Shown here in pieces: positions 1 to 6,475 of a stretch of DNA of 8,615 nucleotides (positions are counted from its first letter, which is position 1; each line of letters starts with the position of its first letter). The notes under the pieces were generated by a model, which saw nothing but the letters and a program-made list of their open reading frames with translations, ran no database searches and was not told the origin of the DNA. Source of the stretch: Acidobacteriota bacterium (GTDB taxonomy: Bacteria; Acidobacteriota; Terriglobia; Terriglobales; Acidobacteriaceae). The stretch is taken from NCBI GenBank assembly GCA_021819255.1, contig JAKART010000073.1:1-8615 (forward strand), written 5' to 3'. A program made the translations under genes and the position numbers.

Positions 1-138
1 GATCTCGAACTGGTCGGCCTGGTCTACGGAGCCACCGAGATTCCCGATGACGGAGCCACGGCTCTTTGGCATAAGCCCCTTTTCTGGGCAGTGATTGTCA
101 TCGTCGTCTTCTTCATCCTGAATCTCATCTTCTTCTAA
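1..138 (+). CDS. C-terminal end of a sodium:solute symporter-like membrane transporter (partial)
   Basis: The window opens inside an open frame that ends at TAA 136-138, leaving 45 residues. They consist of a polar stretch (DLELVGLVYGATEIPDD), a short amphipathic part with LWHKP, and a terminal hydrophobic helix (about residues 27-45) of Val, Ile, Phe and Leu ending in NLIFF. A last transmembrane helix right at the C-terminus, preceded by a short cytoplasmic-looking loop, resembles the ends of SGLT-type sodium:solute symporters (SSS family). The next two genes follow closely and the third is a sugar isomerase, so a Na+-coupled sugar transporter fits. This is inference: the diagnostic core of the protein lies outside the window, and other polytopic transporters could end in the same way. 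Confidence 0.6.
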   Translation, partial: DLELVGLVYGATEIPDDGATALWHKPLFWAVIVIVVFFILNLIFF

Positions 139-164
139 ACCCTGAGCTTGTGCTCATCGCTGCA

Positions 165-170
165 CGGAGG
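165..170 (+). promoter_or_regulatory. Ribosome binding site for the 80-residue membrane protein
   Basis: CGGAGG lies 8 bases before ATG 179 and is a strong Shine-Dalgarno match. It supports the ATG at 179 over the later in-frame ATG at residue 10. Confidence 0.75.
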
Positions 171-178
171 TACACCCA

Positions 179-421
179 ATGGCTGAAGGAACAGGACGCG
201 GAGAGATGATCTCCATCTGGTTTTTCGTAGGCGCGCTCATTCTGGCCTACGGTCTGGTGCTTCTACCCTACGGCGCCTGGGAGTGGTTTGGTCATCATGA
301 ACCCCACACCGTACTGAATAATCTTCACCCAACCTTCTGGTGGGGGCTTCTGCTCACCCTCTTCGGAACGATCTATACCACTCGCTACTGGCCGCGCCGG
401 GAAGATATCGACAAAGTCTAA
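179..421 (+). CDS. Small two-helix membrane protein of a symporter/isomerase operon, function unknown
   Basis: This 80-residue protein has a short charged N-terminus, a first hydrophobic helix at about residues 11-31, a polar aromatic loop containing HHEPH at residues 39-43, a second helix at about 53-70 (FWWGLLLTLFGTIY), and a basic/acidic tail (RYWPRREDIDKV). The start at 179 follows a CGGAGG ribosome site. It begins 40 bases after the symporter stop and ends 21 bases before the isomerase start, so the three are very likely co-transcribed. I recognise no named domain. Several SSS transporters are encoded next to a small membrane partner (YjcH beside ActP, YhdT beside PanF), so a role as accessory subunit or assembly factor of the upstream transporter is a reasonable inference but not shown by sequence. 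It is not homologous to those examples as far as I can tell by eye. Confidence 0.85.
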   Translation: MAEGTGRGEMISIWFFVGALILAYGLVLLPYGAWEWFGHHEPHTVLNNLHPTFWWGLLLTLFGTIYTTRYWPRREDIDKV

Positions 422-432
422 GCATTCAACCT

Positions 433-437
433 AGGAG
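433..437 (+). promoter_or_regulatory. Ribosome binding site for the sugar isomerase
   Basis: AGGAG lies 5 bases before ATG 443. It sits in the 21-base gap after the small membrane protein and fixes the isomerase start. Confidence 0.75.
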
Positions 438-442
438 AAGTT

Positions 443-1855
443 ATGGGCCGTCCAATGACAATGGGAGTCGTTGTTGGCAATCGTGGATTCTTTCCCAGCC
501 ACCTTGCCACCAGCGGCCGCCTTGAGATGATTGCAGCTTTAGAGGCAGCCGGGATCAAGCCGATCGTGCTCACCCCCGACCAGACAGCGCATGGCGCCGT
601 AGAAACGTACGAAGATGCAAAGAAGTGCGCTGAGCTCTTCACCCGGCACGCAGCGGAGATGGATGGCATCATCGTCACCCTGCCCAACTTCGGCGAAGAG
701 CGTGGCGTGGCCGACGCGCTCCGCCTGGCCAATCTCCGCGTTCCGGTGCTGATCCAGGCCACGCCGGATACTCCCGGCAAGATGGGCATCGCATTCCGCC
801 GCGACAGCTTCTGCGGCAAGATGTCGGTCTGTAACAACCTCAAGCAGTACGGAATTCCTTTTTCTCTGACCACGCAACACACCGAAGCTCCCGATTCCGC
901 CTGGTTCAAGGCCGATCTGGAGTGGTTCGCCGCCGTCTGCCGCATCGTGCGCGGCCTGCGCAATGTTCGCTTTGGAGCCATCGGCGCGCGGCCCACCGCC
1001 TTCAACACTGTCCGCTACTCTGAAAAGCTGCTGGAGCGCTCCGGCATCACCGTGGAGACCCTGGATCTGAGCGAGGTGATGGGCCGCATTGAGCGTTGCA
1101 AGGACAATGACGACCACGTCCAGAGCAAGCTTGCATCCATCCGAAAGTACATTCCGGTGGGCGGGACGCCGGAGGCCGCTCTGTTGAAGATGGCCAAACT
1201 TGCGGTAGTCATCGATGCATGGATGGCCGCCTCCGAGCTGACCGTCTCCGCCGTACAGTGCTGGACATCCATCGAAGAGTACCTGGGCATCGTGCCATGC
1301 ACGGTGATGTCCATGATGAGCGAGCAACTGATCCCCTCGGCCTGTGAGGTTGATATCCTCGGAACTCTCTCCATGTACGCCCTCACGCTGGCCAGCGAGA
1401 CGCCCTCTGCCCTGCTGGACTGGAACAACAACTATGGGGACAACCCCAACAAGGCCGTCTGCTTCCACTGCTCCAATCTGCCCAAGCACTTCTTCCGCGA
1501 AGGCGTGAAAATGGACTATCAGCTCATCATTGCGGGCACCGTAGGCAAGGAGAACGCTCACGGCACGTTGGATGGCACGGTAAAGGCCGGACCGATGAGC
1601 TTCGCGCGCTTCTCCACAGATGACTTTGCCGGCAGGATCACCGGTTATGTCGGTGAGGGCAACTTTACGGACGATCCACTCAATACCTTTGGCGGAGCCG
1701 GCGTCGTCGAGATTCCCAACCTGCAGAGGCTGCTCCGCTACATCTGCGAGAACGGCTTTGAGCACCACGTGGCGGCAAACTTCTCCTCGGTCGCCAACTC
1801 GGTGTTGGAGGCGGCGGCGAACTACCTCGGCTGGGGCATGCATCGCCACTGCTGA
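443..1855 (+). CDS. L-fucose/L-arabinose isomerase-family sugar isomerase
   Basis: The 470-residue protein looks like a ketol isomerase of the FucI/AraA fold, converting an aldose to a ketose in the cytoplasm with a divalent metal, usually Mn2+. The N-terminal half (to about residue 170) has the alternating beta/alpha pattern of the family's first domains, including MDGIIVTLPNFGEE. The probable metal site is visible: Glu302 in the CEVDILG motif, Asp326 in LLDWNNNYGD, and His441 or His442 in FEHHVAAN. The Glu-to-Asp spacing of 24 matches E. coli FucI (Glu337, Asp361, His528, from memory). His342 in CFHCSNLP is another conserved-looking histidine. At 470 residues it is shorter than FucI (about 590) and near AraA (about 500). 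The neighbouring transporter suggests catabolism of an imported sugar. The exact substrate cannot be read from sequence: L-fucose, L-arabinose, D-arabinose or another sugar are all possible. Confidence 0.85.
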   Translation: MGRPMTMGVVVGNRGFFPSHLATSGRLEMIAALEAAGIKPIVLTPDQTAHGAVETYEDAKKCAELFTRHAAEMDGIIVTLPNFGEERGVADALRLANLRVPVLIQATPDTPGKMGIAFRRDSFCGKMSVCNNLKQYGIPFSLTTQHTEAPDSAWFKADLEWFAAVCRIVRGLRNVRFGAIGARPTAFNTVRYSEKLLERSGITVETLDLSEVMGRIERCKDNDDHVQSKLASIRKYIPVGGTPEAALLKMAKLAVVIDAWMAASELTVSAVQCWTSIEEYLGIVPCTVMSMMSEQLIPSACEVDILGTLSMYALTLASETPSALLDWNNNYGDNPNKAVCFHCSNLPKHFFREGVKMDYQLIIAGTVGKENAHGTLDGTVKAGPMSFARFSTDDFAGRITGYVGEGNFTDDPLNTFGGAGVVEIPNLQRLLRYICENGFEHHVAANFSSVANSVLEAAANYLGWGMHRHC

Positions 1856-1878
1856 GCGTTTGTCGCAGCCAAAGTTGA

Positions 1879-1894
1879 GGCCGGAGCACCGGCC
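1879..1894. other. Short perfect inverted repeat after the isomerase gene
   Basis: GGCCGG, loop AGCA, CCGGCC forms a 6-bp GC-only stem with a 4-base loop, 24 bases past the isomerase stop. No run of T follows, so it is not a classical intrinsic terminator. It may still mark or protect the 3' end of the operon transcript. Confidence 0.35.
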
Positions 1895-2008
1895 GGACGG
1901 CATGCCCCGGGGGCCGCGCGACAGCTTCTTACGACTTGCCTCCTGCCCGTGGCGTCGAGCCAATGCGGAAAGTCTTGCATTCACCGCGGACGGCAGTACG
2001 CTGTCCAT

Positions 2009-2036
2009 GGAGACACGTCAGGGGAGACACGTCGGG
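2009..2036. repeat. Tandem 14-bp repeat upstream of the ppk promoter (candidate operator)
   Basis: Two adjacent copies, GGAGACACGTCAGG (2009-2022) and GGAGACACGTCGGG (2023-2036), differ at one base of 14. They lie about 44 to 71 bases upstream of the inferred ppk transcription start near 2080, which is where an activator would typically bind. The sequence is not recognisably a Pho box. Binding by a regulator is inference. Confidence 0.45.
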
Positions 2037-2063
2037 ATGGTGTAGAGATTCTCGGCGCCATCC

Positions 2064-2072
2064 TGCTTTAAT
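2064..2072 (+). promoter_or_regulatory. Candidate extended -10 promoter of ppk
   Basis: TGC followed by TTTAAT reads as an extended -10 element: TG one base before a hexamer matching TATAAT at five of six positions. Transcription would begin near 2079-2080, leaving about five bases before ATG 2085. There is no convincing -35 box, as is common for extended -10 promoters. No Shine-Dalgarno sequence precedes ATG 2085, which fits a leaderless or nearly leaderless mRNA. Confidence 0.45.
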
Positions 2073-2084
2073 CTCAAAAGACCC

Positions 2085-4370
2085 ATGCCTGATCGGAGAC
2101 AATCCGCCCCCGAGAGATCCTCTCCTACGCCTTCTCGGCGTATCCCCACCAGGAATCCACAGCCCGGAGCGTCCGTTGTTTTGCCGGATAGCCGCATGGT
2201 GGATCGCGACGAGAGTTGGTTGCAGTTCAATCGCCGCGTTCTAGAAGAGGCTGACGACACGTCAAATCCCCTTCTGGAGCGCGTCAAGTTCCTGGCCATC
2301 TCCGCCAGCAACCTGGATGAGTTCGCCGAGATCCGCGTTGCCGGCATCCTGCAGCGGCTCGAGGAGGGCCTTAGTCTGCCTCAGCACCGCGACGCCGGAG
2401 GCCTCACCCAGGTCGAGCGATTGGAGCGGCTCCGCGGGCTTCTGCATCAGTTCTGCGCCGACCAGAGCGCCTGCTGGAATCTTCACCTCCAGCCCGAGCT
2501 TAAAAACGCCGGCATCTCTATCCTGGAATGGAGGCAGCTTGGCAAACCGGACCGGGAGTTCGCCCTCAAGTTCTTTCAGGAGCAGGTTGACCCGTTGCTC
2601 ACCCCGGTCACCCTGGATCCCTCCCATCCCTTCCCCCGGGTGCTCAACAAGGCCCTTTGCCTGGCGCTCTTGCTGCGCCTCAAGCGCCGCAACCGGAGCG
2701 CCAACAGCGCCAGAATCCTCGGCGTCATCACCATCCCTCGCTCCCTGCCCTCGTTGATCGCGCTGCCGGAGCGTTCCGGCCGGCGCAACTTTCTTCTGCT
2801 GGAAGATCTCATCGGGATCCACCTTCCTTCGATGTTCCGCGGCTACAGCATCCTGCATCGCGCGGTCTTCCGGGTCACACGGAACAGCAACCTTTACATG
2901 CAGGAAGAGGAGACCCGCTCGATTCTGGAGAGCGTCGCCGAGGAACTCCACAACCGGCGCAAGGGCGACGCCGTGCGCATGGAGATCAGCGGCTCCGCGT
3001 CTGAAGAGATCGTCGAACGCCTGCGCACCAACTTCGAACTGGAAGCCTGGCAGGTCTTCCGCAGCTCGGCTCCCATCAACTTTTCGCGCCTGATGAATAT
3101 CTACAACGCCGTGAGGCTCCCGGCGCTGAAGTTTCCCGAGTTTCACGGTCGCAGGCTCCATCTGGAACAGGCCGCCCAGCCGCCCTCCAACATCTTTGCC
3201 GAACTGGACAAGGGCGATATTCTGCTGCACCACCCCTATGACAGCTACAGCACAGTGGAGAACTTCATCGAGTCAGCCGCCACGGATCCCAACGTTCTCT
3301 CCATCAAACAGACCCTCTACCGCACCAGCGCCGACTCGCCCATCTTCAGCGCGCTGAAGTCCGCAGCGCAAAGCAAGGACGTAACGATCGTCGTTGAACT
3401 GATGGCGCGGTTTGACGAGGCCTCCAACATCCGCTGGGCGCGCGAGTTGGAAGACGCCGGCGGGCAGGTCTTCCATGGCATCTTCGGCTTCAAGACCCAC
3501 TGCAAGCTGGCGCTGATCGTACGCCGCGACTCCGCAGGCGCCATTCACAGCTACGCTCACCTCGGCACCGGCAACTACAACCCCATTACGGCGCGGTTTT
3601 ACACGGACATCAGCCTGCTCACCGCGCGCCCCGAACTCACTGAGGCCGTGCTTCGCGTCTTTCGTTACCTGACCGCCGAGTGGGATGCAGGACCCGAAGC
3701 CTATCGCCCTCTGTTGCTCGCTCCCGTCACGCTGAATCGGGACTTTCTCAGCCTGATCGCCCGCGAAGCCGGCCACGCCCGAGCCGGCCGGCCGGCTCGC
3801 ATCATCGCCAAGATCAACGGTCTGTTGGATCCGGTCATCATTGAGGCGCTCTATGAAGCCTCCCAGGCGGGCGTTGAGATTGACCTGATCGTCCGCGGCA
3901 TGTGCGCTCTCCGCCCCTCCGTTCCCGGGCTGAGCGACCGCATTCGCGTGCGCTCCATCCTGGGCCGCTTCCTGGAACACAGCCGAATCTTCTGGTTCGC
4001 CAACGCGGGCCAGGAAGAGATCTACTGTGGCAGCGCCGACTGGATGACGCGGAATCTGCACGAGCGCTGCGAGGTCGTCTTCCCGGTAGCCGATCCTGCT
4101 CTGCTGCGCCGTCTGCGCGATGAGATTCTGGGCGCTTACCTTTCGGACAACGTCAAAGCTCGCATGATGCGCCCGGATGGCGGCTACGATCGCGCCCCGC
4201 GCGGCGCCTCTGTCCGCTCCGCCCAAGAGATGCTTATGGAGATCTCCCGCTCCCGGGCGGAACCGCCAGGCCACGCCCAACCTGCCGCCAAACCGGCGCC
4301 GGTGGAGAGCGCTACGCAACCCGCGGCAGAGGAAGAGGCCATCCTCGCCAAGGAGCAGTCCGGGCTGTAG
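2085..4370 (+). CDS. ppk: Polyphosphate kinase (PPK1)
   Basis: PPK1 reversibly polymerises the terminal phosphate of ATP into polyphosphate, usually as a membrane-associated oligomer. The N-terminal domain starts near residue 40 with the hallmark [15 protein letters not shown], then LKFLAIS-like and SNLDEF motifs. A middle domain runs to about 345, followed by two phospholipase D-like C-terminal domains (about 377-545 and 550-720). The autophosphorylated histidine is probably His472 in KTHCKL (E. coli His435), with His492 in YAHLGTGN (His454) and His632 in LEHSRI (His592). [12 protein letters not shown] and SADWMTRN are also family signatures. At 761 residues it is longer than E. coli PPK (688): residues 1-37 are Pro/Ser/Arg-rich, and the last 50 or so are Ala/Pro/Glu-rich and probably disordered. 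ATG 2085 is chosen because the -10 box sits just upstream. ATG 2196 (residue 38) would give an E. coli-like N-terminus and cannot be excluded. No exopolyphosphatase gene is visible beside it. Confidence 0.97.
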   Translation: MPDRRQSAPERSSPTPSRRIPTRNPQPGASVVLPDSRMVDRDESWLQFNRRVLEEADDTSNPLLERVKFLAISASNLDEFAEIRVAGILQRLEEGLSLPQHRDAGGLTQVERLERLRGLLHQFCADQSACWNLHLQPELKNAGISILEWRQLGKPDREFALKFFQEQVDPLLTPVTLDPSHPFPRVLNKALCLALLLRLKRRNRSANSARILGVITIPRSLPSLIALPERSGRRNFLLLEDLIGIHLPSMFRGYSILHRAVFRVTRNSNLYMQEEETRSILESVAEELHNRRKGDAVRMEISGSASEEIVERLRTNFELEAWQVFRSSAPINFSRLMNIYNAVRLPALKFPEFHGRRLHLEQAAQPPSNIFAELDKGDILLHHPYDSYSTVENFIESAATDPNVLSIKQTLYRTSADSPIFSALKSAAQSKDVTIVVELMARFDEASNIRWARELEDAGGQVFHGIFGFKTHCKLALIVRRDSAGAIHSYAHLGTGNYNPITARFYTDISLLTARPELTEAVLRVFRYLTAEWDAGPEAYRPLLLAPVTLNRDFLSLIAREAGHARAGRPARIIAKINGLLDPVIIEALYEASQAGVEIDLIVRGMCALRPSVPGLSDRIRVRSILGRFLEHSRIFWFANAGQEEIYCGSADWMTRNLHERCEVVFPVADPALLRRLRDEILGAYLSDNVKARMMRPDGGYDRAPRGASVRSAQEMLMEISRSRAEPPGHAQPAAKPAPVESATQPAAEEEAILAKEQSGL
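3780..3799. repeat. 20-bp perfect palindrome inside ppk
   Basis: CGAGCCGGCC followed directly by GGCCGGCTCG is a perfect, gapless palindrome centred between 3789 and 3790. It is part of the coding sequence (around residues 565-572, ARAGRPAR), where the protein is still family-like, so it has not disrupted the gene. It could fold into a strong mRNA hairpin. In such GC-rich DNA it may be chance. Confidence 0.6.
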
Positions 4371-4491
4371 GATCCGCCTGCATGGCAAGAGCATCCAACT
4401 GCTAAACTTGGAGAAAGGATGCAGTGAAGCGGAAGCTCCGCGTCTCCGAACGCTCACTCCCTCTTTCCAGCCGCATCGCAAGGAGCACCCC
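4371..4491 (+). promoter_or_regulatory. pdxS leader region with possible promoter and small hairpins
   Basis: The 121 bases between ppk and pdxS hold a possible extended -10 element, TGC TAAACT (4400-4408, four of six matches). They also hold an inverted repeat GCATCC (4391-4396) / GGATGC (4417-4422) around it, and a tight hairpin GCGGA-AGC-TCCGC (4429-4441). The pdxS ribosome site AAGGAG (4480-4485) lies 6 bases before ATG 4492. There is no T-tract, so no clear terminator for ppk is visible. Read-through from ppk is possible. Confidence 0.3.
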
Positions 4492-5451
4492 ATGAAAGAG
4501 AACAACGGATTCGGCAAGCAACATGACAGCAGCACCGGACTTCGCCTCAAGACCGGGCTGGCCGAGATGCTCAAAGGCGGGGTCATTATGGACGTCATGA
4601 ACGTGGCGCAGGCGCGCATCGCCGAAGAGGCCGGCGCGGTCGCCGTGATGGCCCTGGAGCGCGTTCCCGCCATGATTCGCGCCGAAGGCGGCGTGGCCCG
4701 CATGGCCTCACCCCGGCTCATCAAGGAGATCATGGAGGTTTGCACCATCCCGGTGATGGCCAAGGCGCGGATCGGCCACTTCGCAGAGGCCCAGGTCCTG
4801 CAGTCGCTGGGCGTCGACTTTATCGACGAGTCTGAGGTTCTCACCCCCGCCGATGAGCAGCATCACATCGACAAGCACGCCTTCACCACACCCTTTGTCT
4901 GTGGCGCCAAGAATCTCGGCGAAGCCCTGCGGCGCATCTCGGAGGGAGCCGCGATGATACGCACCAAAGGCGAGCCCGGCACCGGCGACGTGGTCCACGC
5001 CGTCACCCATATGCGCACCATTGTTCGCGAGATCAAGGCCCTCACTGCCCTTCGTGGGGACGAACTCTACGCCGCCGCCAAGAATCTGCAAGCGCCCTAC
5101 GAACTGGTGCGGATGGTCGCCGAGGCAGGCAAGCTCCCGGTTCCGAACTTCTCCGCCGGCGGCATCGCCACGCCTGCCGACGCATCCCTGATGATGCAGT
5201 TGGGCGCGGAGACCATCTTTGTCGGCTCCGGCATCTTCATGAAGGAGGGCGGCACTCCCCTGGACATCGAGAAGAACGACGAGGAGCGGAAGGAGGCCAT
5301 CTCCCGCGCCCGCGCGATCGTCCTGGCCACCCTGCACTATGACGACCCGAAGATCGTGGCCGAAGCCTCCGAGGCGGTCATCGGCAGCATGAAGGGCCTG
5401 GCCGCCGCCGCCATCGAAGAGAAGAACCTGATGCAGACACGTGGCTGGTAG
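4492..5451 (+). CDS. pdxS: Pyridoxal 5'-phosphate synthase subunit PdxS
   Basis: PdxS is the (beta/alpha)8-barrel synthase that condenses ribose 5-phosphate, glyceraldehyde 3-phosphate and ammonia into PLP. The ammonia is channelled from PdxT in a 12+12 complex. The 319 residues closely match the family: GGVIMDV with Asp34 (Asp24 in B. subtilis), [10 protein letters not shown] with catalytic Lys91 (Lys81), and RTKGEPGTG with Lys159 (Lys149). [13 protein letters not shown], the phosphate-binding GSGIF and the C-terminal MQTRGW are also present. The start at 4492 is set by AAGGAG six bases upstream and by homology. The open frame extends further upstream, but only as antisense-like read-through over the ppk end. 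The N-terminus is about ten residues longer than B. subtilis. A charged insertion of about 15 residues follows GSGIF (residues 250-274, with [17 protein letters not shown]). pdxT starts 69 bases after the stop. Confidence 0.98.
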   Translation: MKENNGFGKQHDSSTGLRLKTGLAEMLKGGVIMDVMNVAQARIAEEAGAVAVMALERVPAMIRAEGGVARMASPRLIKEIMEVCTIPVMAKARIGHFAEAQVLQSLGVDFIDESEVLTPADEQHHIDKHAFTTPFVCGAKNLGEALRRISEGAAMIRTKGEPGTGDVVHAVTHMRTIVREIKALTALRGDELYAAAKNLQAPYELVRMVAEAGKLPVPNFSAGGIATPADASLMMQLGAETIFVGSGIFMKEGGTPLDIEKNDEERKEAISRARAIVLATLHYDDPKIVAEASEAVIGSMKGLAAAAIEEKNLMQTRGW

Positions 5452-5460
5452 AGGCCAGAC

Positions 5461-5483
5461 CACGCGGCATCGACAGCGGCGTG
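5461..5483. other. Imperfect hairpin between pdxS and pdxT
   Basis: CACGC (5461-5465) pairs with GCGTG (5479-5483), with two more pairs inside after one mismatch, around the loop ATCGACA. It lacks a T-tract, so termination is doubtful. It could modulate read-through from pdxS into pdxT. Confidence 0.25.
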
Positions 5484-5506
5484 TGTCCCGGCATCCGGTC
5501 AGTCCA

Positions 5507-5512
5507 TATAAA
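5507..5512 (+). promoter_or_regulatory. Candidate -10 box giving a leaderless pdxT transcript
   Basis: TATAAA, in an AT-rich patch unlike its surroundings, ends 8 bases before the GTG start at 5521. The usual -10 to start-site distance would put transcription initiation at or within a base or two of the GTG. No Shine-Dalgarno sequence lies between them and no clear -35 box is seen. This supports a leaderless mRNA in addition to read-through from pdxS. Confidence 0.45.
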
Positions 5513-5520
5513 ATTGAGCT

Positions 5521-6108
5521 GTGACTCCTCCTTCTCCGGCGATCGGCGTCCTGGCTCTGCAGGGCGCCTTTGAAGTCCACGCCCGCCGGTTAGCCGAACT
5601 GGGCGCGGACGCATCCCTGGTGCGCAAACCCGGCCAGCTAGCCGCTCTGGACGCCCTGGTGATCCCCGGCGGCGAATCGACCACCTTCCTCAAGCATCTG
5701 GAGCGGGCCGGCTTCTATGGGGTGCTGAACGAGTTCGTTCACAGCAAACCGGTCTTTGGCACCTGCGCCGGCTGCATCCTGCTGGCCAGGGAGGTGACCA
5801 ACCCGCATCAATCCTCTTTGGGCGCCCTGGATATCGCCGTCGAGCGCAACGCCTATGGCCGCCAGAACGATTCGACGATTCTGAGCGCGGAGACAGCCCT
5901 GCCCGGTGGACCGCTGGAGATGGTCTTCATCCGGTCTCCACGCATCACCCGCATCTCCGACAGCATTCAGGTTCTGGCCAAGCGCGGCGACAGCCCCGTT
6001 CTGGTCCGTCAGGGCCAGATCCTGGCCTCTACCTTCCATCCTGAACTCAGCCACGATCCCCGCGTACACCAGCTCTTCCTGAATATCGTCCGGAGCGCAA
6101 TGCCCTGA
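5521..6108 (+). CDS. pdxT: Pyridoxal 5'-phosphate synthase glutaminase subunit PdxT
   Basis: PdxT hydrolyses glutamine and passes ammonia to PdxS for PLP synthesis. The 195 residues form a triad-type (class I) glutamine amidotransferase. IGVLALQGAFEVHARRL lies at the N-terminus, GGESTT is the substrate-binding loop, Cys82 in FGTCAG is the nucleophile, and His173 and Glu175 in FHPEL complete the triad. The length is the usual one (about 190-200). Translation appears to start at GTG 5521, since the conserved IGVLALQG begins at residue 8 and no ATG is available before it. There is no ribosome binding site, but a TATAAA box lies directly upstream. The gene is 69 bases downstream of pdxS, matching the common pdxST order, although the gap and separate promoter are less usual than tight coupling. 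Confidence 0.97.
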   Translation: MTPPSPAIGVLALQGAFEVHARRLAELGADASLVRKPGQLAALDALVIPGGESTTFLKHLERAGFYGVLNEFVHSKPVFGTCAGCILLAREVTNPHQSSLGALDIAVERNAYGRQNDSTILSAETALPGGPLEMVFIRSPRITRISDSIQVLAKRGDSPVLVRQGQILASTFHPELSHDPRVHQLFLNIVRSAMP

Positions 6109-6368
6109 ACTTCAGCTTGCGGGCTGGTTCCAAGGGCTGGCGCTATACCCTCTTCTCTGCCGTCCTGCCTTGCGGGCGATCCCAGACCGGTAAACCCTCT
6201 CCGTGACGCAGGCTCTCCGGCTGCCTGCGCTGTCGCCGCGCAGAGCCGGTCCGGGTCGCCAAAGCCGGTCGCCTCCTGAAGCTCGTACGCTTCGAGTTCA
6301 TGCACTGCCTCCTGGTGTTTTCGTACTTCCTCCAGGAGCTCATGGCCTTCGGAGTTGATGGCCTCCAA
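6009..6368 (-). CDS. Possible minus-strand small gene or gene remnant, function unknown
   Basis: On the minus strand, from a TTG at 6368, a frame runs 119 codons to a stop at 6009. Its first half has coding-like statistics by my hand count of 60 codons: about half begin with G, second-position GC is about 43 percent and third-position GC about 70 percent. The peptide is acidic and helical, with hydrophobic residues spaced 4-3 (LEAINSEGHELLEEV, HQEAVHELEAYEL) as in a short coiled coil. Against it: there is no ATG, no ribosome site before the TTG, and the last 100 bases are antisense to the pdxT 3' end. The frame is open further upstream to ATG 6482, but that would overlap the oxidase start. 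Another minus frame starts at TTG 6406 with MERSEAEILAS and might be the original N-terminus joined by a frameshift. I recognise no family. It may be a decayed gene or chance. Confidence 0.25.
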   Translation of the reverse strand: MEAINSEGHELLEEVRKHQEAVHELEAYELQEATGFGDPDRLCAATAQAAGEPASRRGFTGLGSPARQDGREEGIAPALGTSPQAEVQGIALRTIFRKSWCTRGSWLSSGWKVEARIWP

Positions 6369-6475
6369 GGAGTCGAGGCAAGAATTTCCGCCTCTGAGCG
6401 TTCCAAATACAGCGTTAGACCACAAAGCGGAGTAAATTAAGGGCACAAGAAGGTTTCCCGGGATCTTCCAGCGCC
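6109..6475. other. 367-base intergenic stretch, rich in inverted repeats, with a minus-strand coding-like frame
   Basis: No plus-strand gene fits here. Three good stems are visible. CGCAGGC (6207-6213) pairs with GCCTGCG (6223-6229). CTGCGC (6225-6230) pairs with GCGCAG (6238-6243); it overlaps the first, so the two are mutually exclusive. CTCCTGG (6309-6315) pairs with CCAGGAG (6332-6338). None is followed by a T-tract. The last 60 bases are AT-richer (GTAAATTAAG at 6432-6441) and may carry the promoter of the oxidase gene, but no clear -35/-10 pair is visible. A possible minus-strand gene remnant is listed separately. Confidence 0.5.

Noticed and set aside
539..2008. 489-codon open frame on the minus strand opposite the isomerase gene
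   Set aside because: It is antisense to a well-supported isomerase with clear family motifs. The peptide is low-complexity Ala/Gly/Asp/Val with no recognisable domain, as expected from GC-rich codons read backwards.
1620..2045. Plus-strand 141-codon frame across the isomerase 3' end and the following gap
   Set aside because: It overlaps the isomerase out of frame and is Arg/Ser/Thr-rich. There is no ribosome site and no continuity of coding character into the intergenic part.
4177..4491. In-frame upstream extension of the pdxS frame by 105 codons
   Set aside because: It overlaps the 3' end of ppk in another frame and encodes Arg/Pro-rich sequence unlike PdxS. The ribosome site and homology place the start at 4492.
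2262..4844. Long minus-strand open frames opposite ppk and the pdxS start (323 and 523 codons)
   Set aside because: They mirror the codons of PPK and PdxS, carry no domain signature, and one crosses the ppk/pdxS boundary.
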